Assembly (NCBI GenBank): GCA_947648205.1
Contig: CANSNC010000005.1
Location: 1-64,000, forward strand
Reading direction: 5' to 3'
DNA from: an uncultured Mycoplasma sp.
GTDB lineage: Bacteria > Bacillota_I > Bacilli_A > Mycoplasmatales > Mycoplasmoidaceae
DNA length: 64,000 bases
This document shows positions 43,951 through 54,114 of this stretch, in pieces. The position numbers and the translations under genes are program-made. The notes below the pieces were generated by a model, which was not told where the DNA came from, searched no databases, and saw only the letters and a list, made by a program, of their open reading frames with translations. Position 1 is the stretch's first letter. Each line of letters starts with the position of its first letter.

Positions 43951-45123
43951 ATGAAAAAGAAAAAGATAATTATTTTTGGAGGTTCATTTGATCCCATTCA
44001 TAAAGGTCATATAAAAATTGCTTTAAGAGCATTTAATAGAATAAAAGCAGATAAATTATTTTTTGTGCCTTGCAATAACCATCCACAAAATAAAAAAATG
44101 TCTGCTTCAAATAGTGATAGATTAGAAATGATTCGTTTAGCGATTAAAGGATTTCCAAGATTTGAAATATGTGATTTTGAATTAAAAAGAAATGAAATAT
44201 CATACACTATTGATACAATAAATTATTTTAAAGAATATTATAGTGATTATGAATTATATTTATTAATTGGATATGATCAATTAATAAACTTTGATAAATG
44301 AAATAGGTATCAAGATATTTTAGAGAATTCTAGAATAATTTGTTATAAACGTTTTTTAAATAAGCAAAATGAAATAAATAATATAACAAATGATGAATTA
44401 AATACTGTTGATAATAGTGCACAAGATTTATCTTTACAAAAAGAAGATGATAAAAAAATAAATATAAAACATATTTCTATTGGAACTATCTTTAGAATAA
44501 ATATTAGTTCTAGTGAAATTAGAATATCTCCAAAGAAAAGACATCTTTCTTTAGATGTTTTAAATTATATTAATGAAAATGGTTTATATGCTATTGATAG
44601 ATTGGAAAAAGTAATGAGCACTTATAGAATAGAGCATTCTATAAGGGTTGCAGAAATAGCTGTGGACATAACAAAATCATTAAAATATTATCCTTTGTTA
44701 AAGCAAGCTTATGTATCTGCTATATATCATGATTATGCTAAGGAATTTAGCGAAAAATATCAAACTAATTTTTGAACATTGTTTAAAATAGGTTATTTGT
44801 TTAAATACAAGAAAATGTATAATAAAGAAAAAACAGAAAATAAACATAAAAATTTATGAAAAATTATTCATGCATGATTAGGAGCATATTTAATAAAGAA
44901 AAAGTTTTTCATTAATGATTATCAGGTCTTAAATGCAATTAGAAATCATACTATTCTTGAAACAGATGACAATATATTAGCTAAAATAATATTTTGTTCT
45001 GATAAATTGGATGTAAGAAAAGATGGAGAAATTAGTGATAGAAAAAAAATGTATGAATTATGTAAAAAAGATATAAATAAGGGATATTTAGAAATATTAA
45101 ATAAATTAAAAAGGAATGATTAA
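43951..45123 (+). CDS. nadD: NadD-YqeK fusion: nicotinate-nucleotide adenylyltransferase with HD-domain hydrolase
   Basis: Length 390 aa. Residues 1-~200 are NadD: IFGGSFDPIHKGHIKIA (the HxGH nucleotide-binding motif) and SSSEIR as the C-terminal ISST-type motif; it makes deamido-NAD from NaMN and ATP. Between them is a ~40-residue polar insertion (about 140-175). Residues ~200-390 form a YqeK-like HD domain (RIEHSIRVAEIAVDI, YHDYAKEF, IRNHTILE), a family known to hydrolyse Ap4A symmetrically. Such fusions are known in mycoplasmas. AAAAGGGGG fixes the start. It is 12 nt after yqeH and 2 nt before mtnN. Confidence 0.93.
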
Positions 45124-45125
45124 TA

Positions 45126-45842
45126 ATGCTTGGAATTATTGTAGCAATGGATACAGAATTGTCTAAAGAATTTAAAACAAATAGAGATTGTTTTATTCAT
45201 ATGTCAGATAATAGAAAATTTTATATTTATGAAATCAAACATCAATCTGTTGTTTTATGTTTTAGTGGTATTGGCAAGGTTAATGCTGCAAGTGCTACAG
45301 CATATTTAATTAAAACATTTAATATAACACACATTATTAATATTGGAACTGTTGGTACTCACATTCCAAATATTAATATTTTTGACATATTATTAATAAA
45401 TAAGTGTTATTACCTTGATGTTGATGTAACATCATTTAATTATGAACTCGGGCAAGTTCCAAAAGAAAAACCATTTTTTGGTTTATCAAATTCTTTAAAT
45501 CAAAATTTAATTGATTTATTTAATGAACATGGGGTATTTTATAAATTAAAAAATTTAGGTACAAGTGATTGATTTATTGATAGAAATAATTATTTAAAAT
45601 TTAAAAATAAAAATTTTGAATTAGTAAGTTGTTTTGATATGGAATTAACAGCTATTGCTCAAGTTTGCAGCAAAAGTAATGTTAAATTGAGTGGTATTAA
45701 AATAGTATCAGATAATTTAAATAATATGAAAATTAGCAGTGAGCAATTTGATAGTACACTAGTAAAAATTTCTTCAAAACTAACTGAAATACTTTTTCTT
45801 ATACTAGATAGTAACATATTATCTACAAATAAAGAGTCATAA
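45126..45842 (+). CDS. mtnN: 5'-Methylthioadenosine/S-adenosylhomocysteine nucleosidase
   Basis: Length 238 aa. It removes adenine from MTA and SAH, keeping SAM-dependent methylation running. Blocks: GIIVAMDTEL at the N-terminus, SGIGKVNAASATAYL, INIGTVGTH, the LGTSDWFI segment and VSCFDMELTAIAQVC (the purine- and ribose-binding Met-Glu and nearby catalytic region). The usual catalytic SD near the end is seen as KIVSDNLN. Last protein gene of the yqeG operon; tRNA-Trp begins 9 nt later. Confidence 0.92.
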
Positions 45843-45851
45843 CACTTTTAT

Positions 45852-45926
45852 AGGGGTATAGTTCAAAGGTAGAACATTGGACTCCAAATCCAAGTGTTGT
45901 GGGTTCAAATCCTACTACCCCTGCCA
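45852..45926 (+). tRNA. tRNA-Trp (CCA)
   Basis: A 75-nt cloverleaf. The acceptor AGGGGTA pairs with TACCCCT, then G and an encoded CCA. The anticodon loop CTCCAAA gives CCA, which reads UGG. Since most Trp here is UGA, a second tRNA-Trp(UCA) must exist outside the window. It is probably co-transcribed with mtnN. Confidence 0.95.
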
Positions 45927-46025
45927 TTTTTTTATCAATTCATATTATTATCTAAGTATTCAATATTACTCTAAAAAATATTGATTACTTAAATAACATA
46001 GTAGAACTTTTAATTTGTTAGCATT

Positions 46026-46080
46026 AAAAATATGAGATTTTAATTCATTTATGTAATGATTAAATCTCATATTTTTATTT
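46026..46080. terminator. Large bidirectional terminator
   Basis: AAAAATATGAGATTTTAAT (46026-46044) pairs with ATTAAATCTCATATTTTT (46059-46076) with one bulged T. T-rich runs are present on both strands. It ends the tRNA-Trp transcript and the convergent minus-strand gene, whose stop overlaps it. Confidence 0.85.
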
Positions 46081-46575
46081 TTTATTTTTTGTTTTACTAT
46101 GAACTTTATCATTATAATTTTCAATAAAAAGTTTCATATCTTTAAATTGAATAAAAGCTTTATTTTTATTAAAAAAATTGTCACACAAGTTATTGTATAC
46201 ACCTTTTAAAAATTCATCTTTTATTCCAGGATCTATTCCATTATAAAAATCAATTATTCCATTAATTCCTATTTTTAGATTTTCAAAACTTGCATGGTCA
46301 TATTCATATTTTGTAAATATATTAGGAATTCAATCATCCACTAAATCATTATAGTAGTTTTGATCTTTAACAAATTGATCTACACTATCATTTGCTTCAT
46401 TTTCTATTCATCCAACTATTATTTTATTATTTGTTAAATTTGAAATAAATTCATTGTAATTTTGAAAAGTTTCTAAATCATCTTCTGTTGCATTATTAGT
46501 TATTATACAATTTCATATAGATGGTTTTTTCTCATTGTCTCTTCTATCTTCTGTTCAATATACAAAATATTTCAT
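46075..46575 (-). CDS. Hypothetical protein, 166 aa
   Basis: Open only with TGA as Trp (five codons). It begins MKYFVYWTEDRRDNEK and ends with a Lys-rich tail; overall acidic, with no signal peptide or membrane segment. A strong AAGGGG ribosome binding site precedes the ATG. Not recognised. It is the last of four genes on the minus strand (48474 to 46075). Confidence 0.75.
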
Positions 46576-46686
46576 TGAGTTCTTGCCCCTTGTTATTTTT
46601 ACACTAACATTATAATTATAAGAAATTTATAATCATTTTAAAAGTGCCAAAATACTTTTATTTATGTATTTAACTTAATAGAGTAT

Positions 46687-47202
46687 TTATATAAGAGATA
46701 AATTAAATCGATAATATGTATTATCATCGTGTGTTATTTTTTTAACAACTAAAGCTCCAAGATTAATTAATAGTTTATTCAACTCTATATTGTTACCTCT
46801 TGTAACTAATGATAATTGATCAAAATTTTCTTTTTTTGCATAGTTTATAGAACTATGTATTATTTGTAATTCATATCCACTATTTAATGATTCATCAAAA
46901 AAATATTTAATTTGACTATCAATAATATTTATTTCTAAATTTATATTTTTCTTTATTAATACAATACCCACTAATTTATCATCTTCAATAGTTTTGCAAA
47001 GTAAAAAATGAAAAATATTAAAGTATTTTTTAAGTTGTAATTTTGGTTGGTTTATTAAATCAAGTCATTCTTGATTGTTTTCAATAGAAAGTAAATTATA
47101 ATCAAAGTAATTCAAACTAATTTTATTTTTTTGAATATTGATAAAATCTTTTAAATCATTTATGTCAATTACTGATGGTTTTACTAATTTTACTGTAGCC
47201 AT
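46687..47202 (-). CDS. GNAT-like acetyltransferase (divergent)
   Basis: Length 171 aa (one TGA). The arrangement KLVGIVLIKKN (beta-strand), then IKYFFDESLNSGYELQIIHS and LVTRGNNIELNKLLINLGAL follows COG3981-type predicted acetyltransferases, in which the last block (normally N-x-x-S-x-K-x-I-x-x-x-G) contacts acetyl-CoA. The central R-G-x-G-Y-A loop is eroded, so activity is doubtful. The start ATG 47202 has only a weak AGGT ribosome binding site. Confidence 0.55.
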
Positions 47203-47279
47203 TTTTAATACCTATAAATAAATTATTTTAGTACAAATATAATTATAAATAAAAACTCAAATAAATTAAATTGATGTAA

Positions 47280-47636
47280 TTATTTTAATATATATGATTG
47301 TAATCCACTAAACCTTATATATCTATATTCATATTTACAATGATTAATGTTATTTATTAGAAGATATTTTTTTCTATTGTCCTTGTTATTTTCAAATCAA
47401 TTAATAAAATCTCTCCTAGAAATTATTGTTATTTTTGTATCATCTCAAAATTTTGCAAGATTCTTTTTTATAAACAATTCTTTTTTAAATTCATCTATAT
47501 TTTCTATATTCAAATATATTATGTATCAATTATTACTTTTAAATATTTTGTTTAGTTTATATTTTTCTATTTTAAACACCTTTACTCTGTATCATCCAAA
47601 ATTTCATAGAAATTCTAATAATTTATTTTTTTTCAT
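47280..47636 (-). CDS. Hypothetical protein, 118 aa
   Basis: Open only with TGA as Trp (five codons). A Lys/Asn/aromatic-rich protein (starts MKKNKLLEFLWNFGWYRVKV), with no membrane helix or known motif. Its start overlaps the end of the upstream hydrolase gene by 14 nt, with GAGAGA as a possible ribosome binding site, so the two are translationally coupled. On the plus strand a long frame overlaps it, but that frame is a shadow. Function unknown. Confidence 0.7.
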
Positions 47637-48474
47637 TTTTTATAATCTCTCTTATATCTTTAATAAATTGTTCATGATTTTCTATAAAAAAAGCATGACC
47701 ACAATTATTATAAGAATAAATTTTAACCTCATCATCAATTTGAGTTGATAAATATCTACTCACAATATAAAAATCAACAAGTTTATCTTTTTTTCCTAAA
47801 AATACATGTGTTGGAATTTTAATAAATTTATATGAATCATTTAGATTTTTTAAAGATATTAAATGTGTTAATTTAATTAAAATGTGAAATACATATTTAT
47901 GGTTTCTTTTGTTAAAGTCAATAAATTCTTTAAAATATTCTTCTTCACTTCTACCAACTTTTTTTAAGGCATTTCTATAGTCTACAAATAAAGTATTTTG
48001 TAATTTAATAAATTGATTTTGGTTTTTGATATGAAACATAAACACCTTGTCAATGACACTTGGAATAGAAGCTAGTGAATAAGGTGCTAATAATATTAGG
48101 TTTTTAATTCTTGTATTTTTTAATTCTTTATTAATAAGTACACTAATTGCAGCTCCTAATGAGTGCCCTATTAATACAAAATTTTTTAAATCATTTTTTA
48201 TTATATATTTAGTGATTAGTTTAGCCATAACCTCTAAACTTAAATATTTTGTAGGATATTTAATATTTGGATCATTTCCACATCCTGGAAGGTTAAAACA
48301 AATACATTTATGTGTTTTTGATAAAACTTCATATATTGGTTCAAAACATCTATGATCTGTATAAAAACCATGAATAAATAAAATAATTTTATTATTTTTT
48401 TTATTACCATATTCAAACACTTGTAAATATTTTAAATCTAGATTATCATTTTTAATTTTTGAAGAATTACTCAT
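47623..48474 (-). CDS. Alpha/beta hydrolase
   Basis: Length 283 aa. Motifs: LFIHGFYTDHRCF (oxyanion), LPGCGNDP, nucleophile elbow IGHSLGAAISVL (Ser), LGKKDKLVDF (Asp) and NNCGHAFFIEN (His). A complete triad and no signal peptide. Substrate unknown; mycoplasmas commonly carry several such lipase/esterase-like proteins. It is the first gene of a four-gene minus-strand run, with a 500-nt AT-rich gap upstream. Confidence 0.85.
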   Translation of the reverse strand: MSNSSKIKNDNLDLKYLQVFEYGNKKNNKIILFIHGFYTDHRCFEPIYEVLSKTHKCICFNLPGCGNDPNIKYPTKYLSLEVMAKLITKYIIKNDLKNFVLIGHSLGAAISVLINKELKNTRIKNLILLAPYSLASIPSVIDKVFMFHIKNQNQFIKLQNTLFVDYRNALKKVGRSEEEYFKEFIDFNKRNHKYVFHILIKLTHLISLKNLNDSYKFIKIPTHVFLGKKDKLVDFYIVSRYLSTQIDDEVKIYSYNNCGHAFFIENHEQFIKDIREIIKNEKK

Positions 48475-48975
48475 AATTAACCTTAATTTATAGCTTGTAT
48501 TTCTATGTTATTAGTATTATATTAATATTTTTTATAAAAAAAAATATATATTTATTTTTTGTCTTTTTTATTCATTTTATTCATATAAGTTAGTGCAATT
48601 AATTTCTATTATTATTTAGTAAAGTGTAATAAATTGAATATTATTAATTACTTAAATTGTGAAATCATTTTGTAGGTGTAAAAGTAAAATAAAATTGCAT
48701 AAATTCTTATAAATGTGTTTTTAATTAAAAAATATTGCTGTATAAACTAATATTTAAAAAATTATTATAATTTTAAAAATGTGACAATATTTGCTATTGA
48801 TAAACTAAATGATATTAATCCTAAAAATATTTCAATATCCTAATCATTAGACAATAAATATAATTTTATATAAATTTATTAAATATACTATCATTATTTT
48901 ATATTTTAAAATTATTACTAACTTTTTTATTAAAAAAATTTATTATTTTTTAAATAATTTTGTTATCATTTCATA
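48475..48975. other. AT-rich intergenic gap upstream of rnpB
   Basis: About 500 nt with no open frame, tRNA or convincing hairpin. It must contain the divergent promoters of the hydrolase operon (minus) and rnpB (plus). TATCAT at 48964-48969 is a possible -10 box for rnpB. Confidence 0.5.
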
Positions 48976-49330
48976 GAGTTAGTAAGAGTTAGTTGCTGCT
49001 TTATTTAGTAAAGTAGAGGAAAGTCCATGCTAGCATTGCCTGAGATGGTGATAGTGTTTGTGCAGATATATAAAAAATAAAATCTGATATAGTGAACAAC
49101 TATAATGACAGTTAATAACCTAAGTTTTTTATAAAATATGGTGATTTAATTTAAAGTGCCACAGAGACGAGATTAAAGAAATTTAATTGTGAAACGCGGT
49201 AAACTCCACAAGCTAGAAACCTAAATTTTGGTAAGGGAATTTATTAACAAGAAATGAATTGTTAATAGAATGTATTTTGTACATAGATAAATAACTAACT
49301 AATACAGAACATGGCTTATTTTACTAATGC
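48976..49330 (+). ncRNA. rnpB: RNase P RNA (type B)
   Basis: The catalytic RNA that trims tRNA 5' ends. Conserved blocks appear in order: GAGGAAAGTCCATGC (J/P4 region), ACAGAGACGAG, GTGAAACGCGGTAAACTCCA, AGCTAGAAACCT and the 3' ACATGGCTTATT. The 5' GTTAGTAA (from 48978) pairs with 3' TTACTAAT (49321-49328) to form P1. The layout suits the B-type of Firmicutes and mycoplasmas. The ends are estimated from P1. Confidence 0.92.
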
Positions 49331-49331
49331 A

Positions 49332-49364
49332 AAAAAACTAGCAATATAAAATTGCTAGTTTTTT
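49332..49364 (+). terminator. Terminator of rnpB
   Basis: AAAAAACTAGCAAT (49332-49345) pairs with ATTGCTAGTTTTTT (49351-49364): a strong, perfect stem. Confidence 0.9.
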
Positions 49365-49474
49365 ATTTATTAATATTTGTGATTTTAATAACTACATTTT
49401 AACTTTAATTTAGATTTTAAATTTATGAAGAAAATTAATAATAAATTAATACAATTTTAATTGGTGAATTATTT

Positions 49475-50155
49475 ATGGACAAAATTATAGTTATTAATAA
49501 ACCTGTAGGGTTAACATCTAATGATGTTGTTCAAATTATTAAAAAAAGTTTTGGTTTTAAAAAAGTTGGACATGCTGGAACTTTAGATCCAAATGCAAGT
49601 GGAGTTTTAATATTAGGCATCAATCAAGCAACAAAATTACTAAGTTCATTATTATTAGATGATAAAGAATATATTGCTTCAATTCAATTTGGTTATTCTA
49701 CAAATACATATGACATTGAAGGTAAAATAACAAATCAAACAAACAAAAAGGTTGTTATTGACAAAATAACAAATCATATAAATAATCTTCTACAACAAAC
49801 AATTATTAATCAGAATCCCCCTCTTTATAGTGCTATTAAAAAAGATGGTAAAAAGTTATATGAATATGCAAGAAACAATATTAGTGTTCAAATAGAACCT
49901 AGAAAAGTTAAATTATTAGAAGCAAATATAATTTCATTTGATTTTGAATCTCAAGTTTTAGAAATAAAATTAAAAGTGTCTAAAGGTTTTTATGTTAGAA
50001 GTTTTGCAAATGACTTAGGTGTTAGTTTAGATAATTATGCAACACTTATAAAATTAATAAGAACTAAAAGTGGAAATTATTCATTAGAAGATGCAATAGA
50101 TTTTGACTTTTCAAAATATGTTGATAATAAAAAACTGGATAACTTAAAAAAGTAA
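49475..50155 (+). CDS. truB: tRNA pseudouridine(55) synthase
   Basis: Length 226 aa. It isomerises U55 in the T loop of tRNAs. Family motifs: INKPVGLTSNDVV, KVGHAGTLDPNASGVL with the catalytic Asp, YSAIKKDGKKLYEYAR and KVSKGFYVRSFANDLG. The C-terminal PUA domain is absent, as in several short Firmicutes TruB proteins. It lies 110 nt after the rnpB terminator and has its own terminator overlapping the stop. Confidence 0.94.
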   Translation: MDKIIVINKPVGLTSNDVVQIIKKSFGFKKVGHAGTLDPNASGVLILGINQATKLLSSLLLDDKEYIASIQFGYSTNTYDIEGKITNQTNKKVVIDKITNHINNLLQQTIINQNPPLYSAIKKDGKKLYEYARNNISVQIEPRKVKLLEANIISFDFESQVLEIKLKVSKGFYVRSFANDLGVSLDNYATLIKLIRTKSGNYSLEDAIDFDFSKYVDNKKLDNLKK

Positions 50156-50168
50156 TCCAGTTTTTATT
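50132..50168 (+). terminator. Terminator of truB
   Basis: AAACTGGAT (50132-50140) pairs with ATCCAGTTT (50155-50163), followed by T residues. The stem overlaps the truB stop. Confidence 0.7.
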
Positions 50169-50170
50169 TA

Positions 50171-50556
50171 TTAATTATCAAATCATGTATCTTGAGTACC
50201 TACAAAGTCTTCTACAGCTTTATTATCTGTTGCTTCTCCAAATTTTGTATATTCTTCTTTCATTCTTGTATAATCTGCATTCATTTGGTTTTATTAGCTT
50301 CAGATGTATTATTAGATAAATTTAAATTAGGATTTTTAGAATTTAATTCTGTATAACCTTGTGTATTATCATTATTATTTTGTATGAAAAACATAGGGAT
50401 TTTTACACTAATTTTTTCAACTTTGTTTGTTGATGAATTTAATTTATAAATTGAAACAGTTTTTTCTTCAATATCATATTTTCTTGATGTTGACACTCCC
50501 GTCACAGAATTTTTAGACACCACAAATTTTGATGTACATAAATTAATTATTTTATG
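50171..50556 (-). pseudogene. Frameshifted fragment of an unrecognised gene
   Basis: The minus-strand frame is open from 50556 without an ATG and reads SVTGVSTSRKYDIEEKTVSI, then EKISVKIPMFFIQNN and an Asn/Ser-rich stretch to NTSEANKT. At about 50284 the sense appears to shift by one frame to NADYTRMKEEYTKFGEATDN and FVGTQDTWFDN, ending at 50171. Neither part has a convincing start with ribosome binding site. It looks like the 3' remnant of a larger surface or lipoprotein-type gene. Alternatively the 37-aa frame (50284-50171) and the upstream frame are small separate genes. Confidence 0.45.
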
Positions 50557-50626
50557 TTAGCATTTTAAATTTAGAATTAAAATTATTAATTGAAAATTAT
50601 TTTTAAATTACAAAACTTTAAATTTA

Positions 50627-51979
50627 TTAAATCTTCTTTTTTAAACTATGCAGATCTTTATATGGAGCAAATAAAAACTTCATATTTTTTTTAGCTTTAA
50701 TAATTGTTTTATTATAAGTAAACATGTTGTAGCTATGTTCAAATCTAAAAGAACCATGACCTGAATTTTTTACACCTCCAAATTGCACTTCTTTATATAT
50801 TTGAACAGCAGCATCATTTAATAAAAATGAATTTGATTCAAAATTATTTTCAATTTTTTTATAAAAAGTTTTGTCTTTGCTAAAACAATATATAGAGTTT
50901 GGACATCTATTTAATTTGATTCACTTTTCAATGTCTTCAAATTTTGAATATTTAATAAACAAAAATATTGGGCCATACATTTCTTCTTTCATAAGTTCAT
51001 TTTTAGTATTTGTTACTTCTATAATCATTGGAAAGAATTTTCTTAATTTTGGTTTATGCGTTTTTTGATAAATAATATTTTGGTCTTTGGTTAATTGTAC
51101 TAATCTATTGAATGCATTTTCATTTACTATACATGGTAAATTTATATCAATAGTATTTTCTGGAAATTGATTTTCTATACTTTTTATTGTTTCCTTTAAA
51201 AAAGAATCATATATACTTTCATGAATTAAAAAATAATCAGGTGCTATAGAAGATTGGCCAGCATTTATTAATTTTGCTCATGTTAAAGTATTTGCAGATT
51301 TTTTGATATCACATGTTTTATCTATAATTGCTGGACATTTACCACCTAATAAAATTGCAGTAGGTATTAATCTAGAAGCGAATTTTTCACTAACAAGTTT
51401 TCCTATTTTTTGACTTCCTATAAATAAAACAAAATCAAAATTAAAATCAAATAAACCTGTTAGATTGTCTTGAGCATCATTTATAACAAATACTTCTTCA
51501 ACAGAAAAAACAACATTTATTATTTTCCTAATAACAATGTTTGTATTTCCAGCATATGGTGACAATTTTAATATTACTTTATTACCAGATGAAAATGCTC
51601 CTATTATACTAATTAACGAAAATAGAATAGGATGACTAAATGGTGTCATAATTAACATGCAACCGTATGGTTTTCTTATAATATAATTTTTTGTGTACCC
51701 ATGTGTTTTAAAAGAATTTTTTATTTTTTTAGGTTTATATAATTTTTTAATATTTTTAATAAAATAATTTAATTCTTTTTGAACATGAACAATTTCGCTA
51801 TAATAAGATTCAAATGGTGTTCTATTAAAATCTTTTTTTAAACTATCATATATTTCATTGTCAAATCTTTTTAAAGATAATTTAAATTTTTTTAATTTAT
51901 TAATTATCTTTTTTAAATTTATTTTTTCATTACTAAAACTGTGTTGTTGTAGTTTTAAAACATTTTTAACATTATACAT
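50627..51979 (-). CDS. Aldehyde dehydrogenase-like protein lacking catalytic Cys and Glu
   Basis: Length 450 aa, full length for class-3-type ALDH. Recognisable: YIIRKPYGCMLIMTPFSHPI (the usual P-x-G-V-x-x-x-I-x-P-W-N-x-P block), LFIGSQKIGKLVSEK (G-S-x-x-x-G), LLGGKCPAII and NAGQSSIAPDYFLIH, MKEEMYGPIFLF and the C-terminal FGGVKNSGHGSFR. The general base Glu of E-L-G-G-K is Leu210 and the catalytic Cys of G-Q-x-C is Ser244. The dehydrogenase reaction should therefore not run as usual. The rest of the fold is conserved and the frame is intact through TGA codons, so another role (binding or a different reaction) is likely. It has its own AT-rich upstream region. Confidence 0.85.
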
Positions 51980-52067
51980 AATATAACCTCAATGCTTCTA
52001 TAAATTATATTAAAATAATTTATTAATTAAGATTTTTTTTACATCTATAAAATGTAATGAATATTGT

Positions 52068-52106
52068 AAAAAAAAAAAAAAACTCCCTTTTAATAAGGAG
52101 TTTTTT
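52068..52106 (-). terminator. Terminator of the lipoprotein gene
   Basis: On the minus strand AAAAAACTCC / GGAGTTTTTT (plus 52077-52086 and 52097-52106) forms a 10-bp stem ending in a run of 15 T. Confidence 0.85.
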
Positions 52107-52119
52107 CAAAAATATGTTT

Positions 52120-53406
52120 TTAGTTAGCTGGAGTGTTGTTAGTAGTTTGTTTTAATCATGAAGTTTTAATTAATAATTTAACTTCAGTAATTTCTTGATT
52201 AGTTTCATTATTATTATTTGATTCTTTTGCTTCAACATTTTCATTAGGAGTATTAGAAGAACCAAATTTAATTATTACATCAAGAGTTTCAACAGTAGTA
52301 GATGGAGTTGTTGATTCTGTTGTATCTACAGTTGAAGGTTCATTATTAACTACTGTTTCTGTTACAGCAACACTTTGAACATTAGTTGCACTTGGAATTG
52401 CTACCATTAAAATTTCATTAAGAGTTTCTTTTGAATTTATTTTTTTAACATCATCAATTGTTTTTTGTGATAATTTTGAATAATCAAAAGTTAAATCAAT
52501 TCCATTAATAACTTGATCTGGAACATAGAATTCTGTAATGACACTACTAGGAGCAAAAATTGTCATTTCATTTTCATTGTTTGTAGTTGATTTAGGATTA
52601 GTGTTATTAGATGATGGAGTATAACTTAAATCTGATAATTTAATTTCATATCCTAATAATCCACCAAGTTTATTTTCATTTTGTAAACTAAATGCTTCTA
52701 CTTGTTCAAAAATACTTTTTTCATTATCTTCTTTATCACCAATGTATAATTCAATTAAATCATCTATGTCAGTGCTGAAATTTGAACTAGTTTCACTATC
52801 TTTTTTATCAGCGTCAATTAACATTTTTTCAATAGATTTAATTTCAGCATATGTAGCAAATTGTGGTTTAAGTTGTAAAGTTTTTTCTTGAGTTTCTAAA
52901 ACCTTTGTCTTTGATTCTTCATCCTTTTTATCATTATCAACTTCTTTTTCTACTTCATAAGTAACATTAAGAGTTGCAGTTAAAGTTTCAGGATTGTAAT
53001 TTTTTACTTCAATCTTTTCTAATTCAGATTCAATTTCAACTTCAACATTTCCTGAATCAAATTCAGCTTCATATTCATATGTTTTAAAGAATTTAGTTAA
53101 AACATTATTGAAATCAGTTTGTAATTCATTTTGATCTAATGTTTTGAAAGTAGCTTGAGCTTCATTCATAGCGTTAGGGTTTGCATTAGGATCTAAAATA
53201 AGTGTTGTATCACTTGAAGTACTGTCTGAAGATTTTAAATTTGTTGTTTTATTTGTTGTAGTAACTTCACTTTTAAATTTCTTTTGAGTTACTGTTCTAT
53301 CTGTATTTGTTGTATTATTTGTTGAACATGATGTTAGTGCAACAGGAACAGCTATTGCTGCTATGGCAAATGGAAAAACATATTTTAAAATGTTTTTGAA
53401 TTTCAT
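52120..53406 (-). CDS. Lipoprotein, 428 aa
   Basis: Clear lipoprotein signal: basic start MKFKNILKYVFPF, hydrophobic AIAAIAVPVALTSC with lipobox Cys27, then a Thr/Ser/Asn-rich linker. The mature part is acidic, with EVE/ELEKIEVKNYNPETLT-like stretches and a C-terminal Thr/Ser/Val-rich region; domain not recognised. It should be displayed on the outer face of the membrane. The C-terminal 12 residues follow an in-frame TGA at 52156-52158. The ribosome binding site AAGGAA fits ATG 53406. Confidence 0.8.
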
Positions 53407-53446
53407 AGTAATTTTAATTCCTTTTTTATAATTTTATTTGTATATA

Positions 53447-53479
53447 AAAACTTATAAAAACAAAATTCTTATAAGTTTT
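53447..53479 (-). terminator. Terminator of the Panacea-domain gene
   Basis: AAAACTTATAA (53447-53457) pairs with TTATAAGTTTT (53469-53479), with T residues following on the minus strand. It lies 40 nt before the lipoprotein start. Confidence 0.6.
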
Positions 53480-53555
53480 ACCAATATATATAACCTGTAC
53501 CAGAATATTCCTGGTAATTATATTTTATCAATAATTTAGTTTTAAATAAATTTTT

Positions 53556-54014
53556 TTATTTATGAATATCATCAAAATACTTTCTTAACTTAAAAAAATC
53601 ATATATTTTTTGATTATTTATTATTTTTGTTTCATCACATTTTGAATTTCATGGAGATGATGGATGACAAATTATTTTTTGTATGTAATTACTACTAAAC
53701 TGTGAATAATAATCATATACTGCTATTAACAATTCTATTTCTTTTGAAACAAAAATACTTATATTAAATTCACCACTATAATCATCAATAATGTTATTTT
53801 TGTATTTATTAAATTTGTTATATACATTTTCTATTTCTATATGGTTATCAACAGAGTATATTTTTTCAGAAAACAATTCACAATTATTTTTAGCATAAAA
53901 TCATCCATATGCTAGATATGTTAAATGATTTATTAAATTATTTGTTAAAGTTAATTCAAATTCTTTTTTGTTTAAATAAATAAAAAAATTTGCTACATCA
54001 ATTGCTTTTAACAT
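53556..54014 (-). CDS. Panacea (DUF4065) domain protein
   Basis: Length 152 aa with two TGA codons. The match to the Panacea/SocA-like domain covers the full length: AIDVANFFIYLNKKEFELT, LINHLTYLAYGWFYAKNNCE, then a Y-N-K-F-x-K-Y block, LLIAVYDYYSQFSSNYIQKI and CHPSSPWNSKCDE (the typical H-x-x-x-P-W). Panacea domains act as antitoxins in many toxin-antitoxin pairs and as adaptors such as SocA. No obvious toxin gene is adjacent. The ribosome binding site GAGGT lies 10 nt before the ATG. The normal '-L-x-K-L-x-Y' is changed to 'LINHLTYLAY'. Confidence 0.75.
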
Positions 54015-54114
54015 AGTGTAAATACCTCAAAAATTTATAATATTATAATTGTTAAAATGTATTTTTATTTTAATTTTAAGCCATTATTTTATATTAATTA
54101 AAATCTTAAAATTA

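Noticed and set aside
47347-47748. 133-aa open frame on the plus strand
   Set aside because: It lies antisense to the 118-aa gene and to the 3' end of the hydrolase, has an unbalanced Phe/Ile/Leu-rich composition and no ribosome binding site. It is the mirror of AT-rich coding sequence.
48475-48975. Replication origin in the 500-nt AT-rich gap
   Set aside because: No dnaA or dnaN genes and no cluster of TTATCCACA-like boxes; the gap has the same AT bias as other intergenic regions.
52068-52082. 15-A tract as a variable promoter element
   Set aside because: On the coding (minus) strand it is the T run of the lipoprotein terminator; no -35/-10 boxes flank it.
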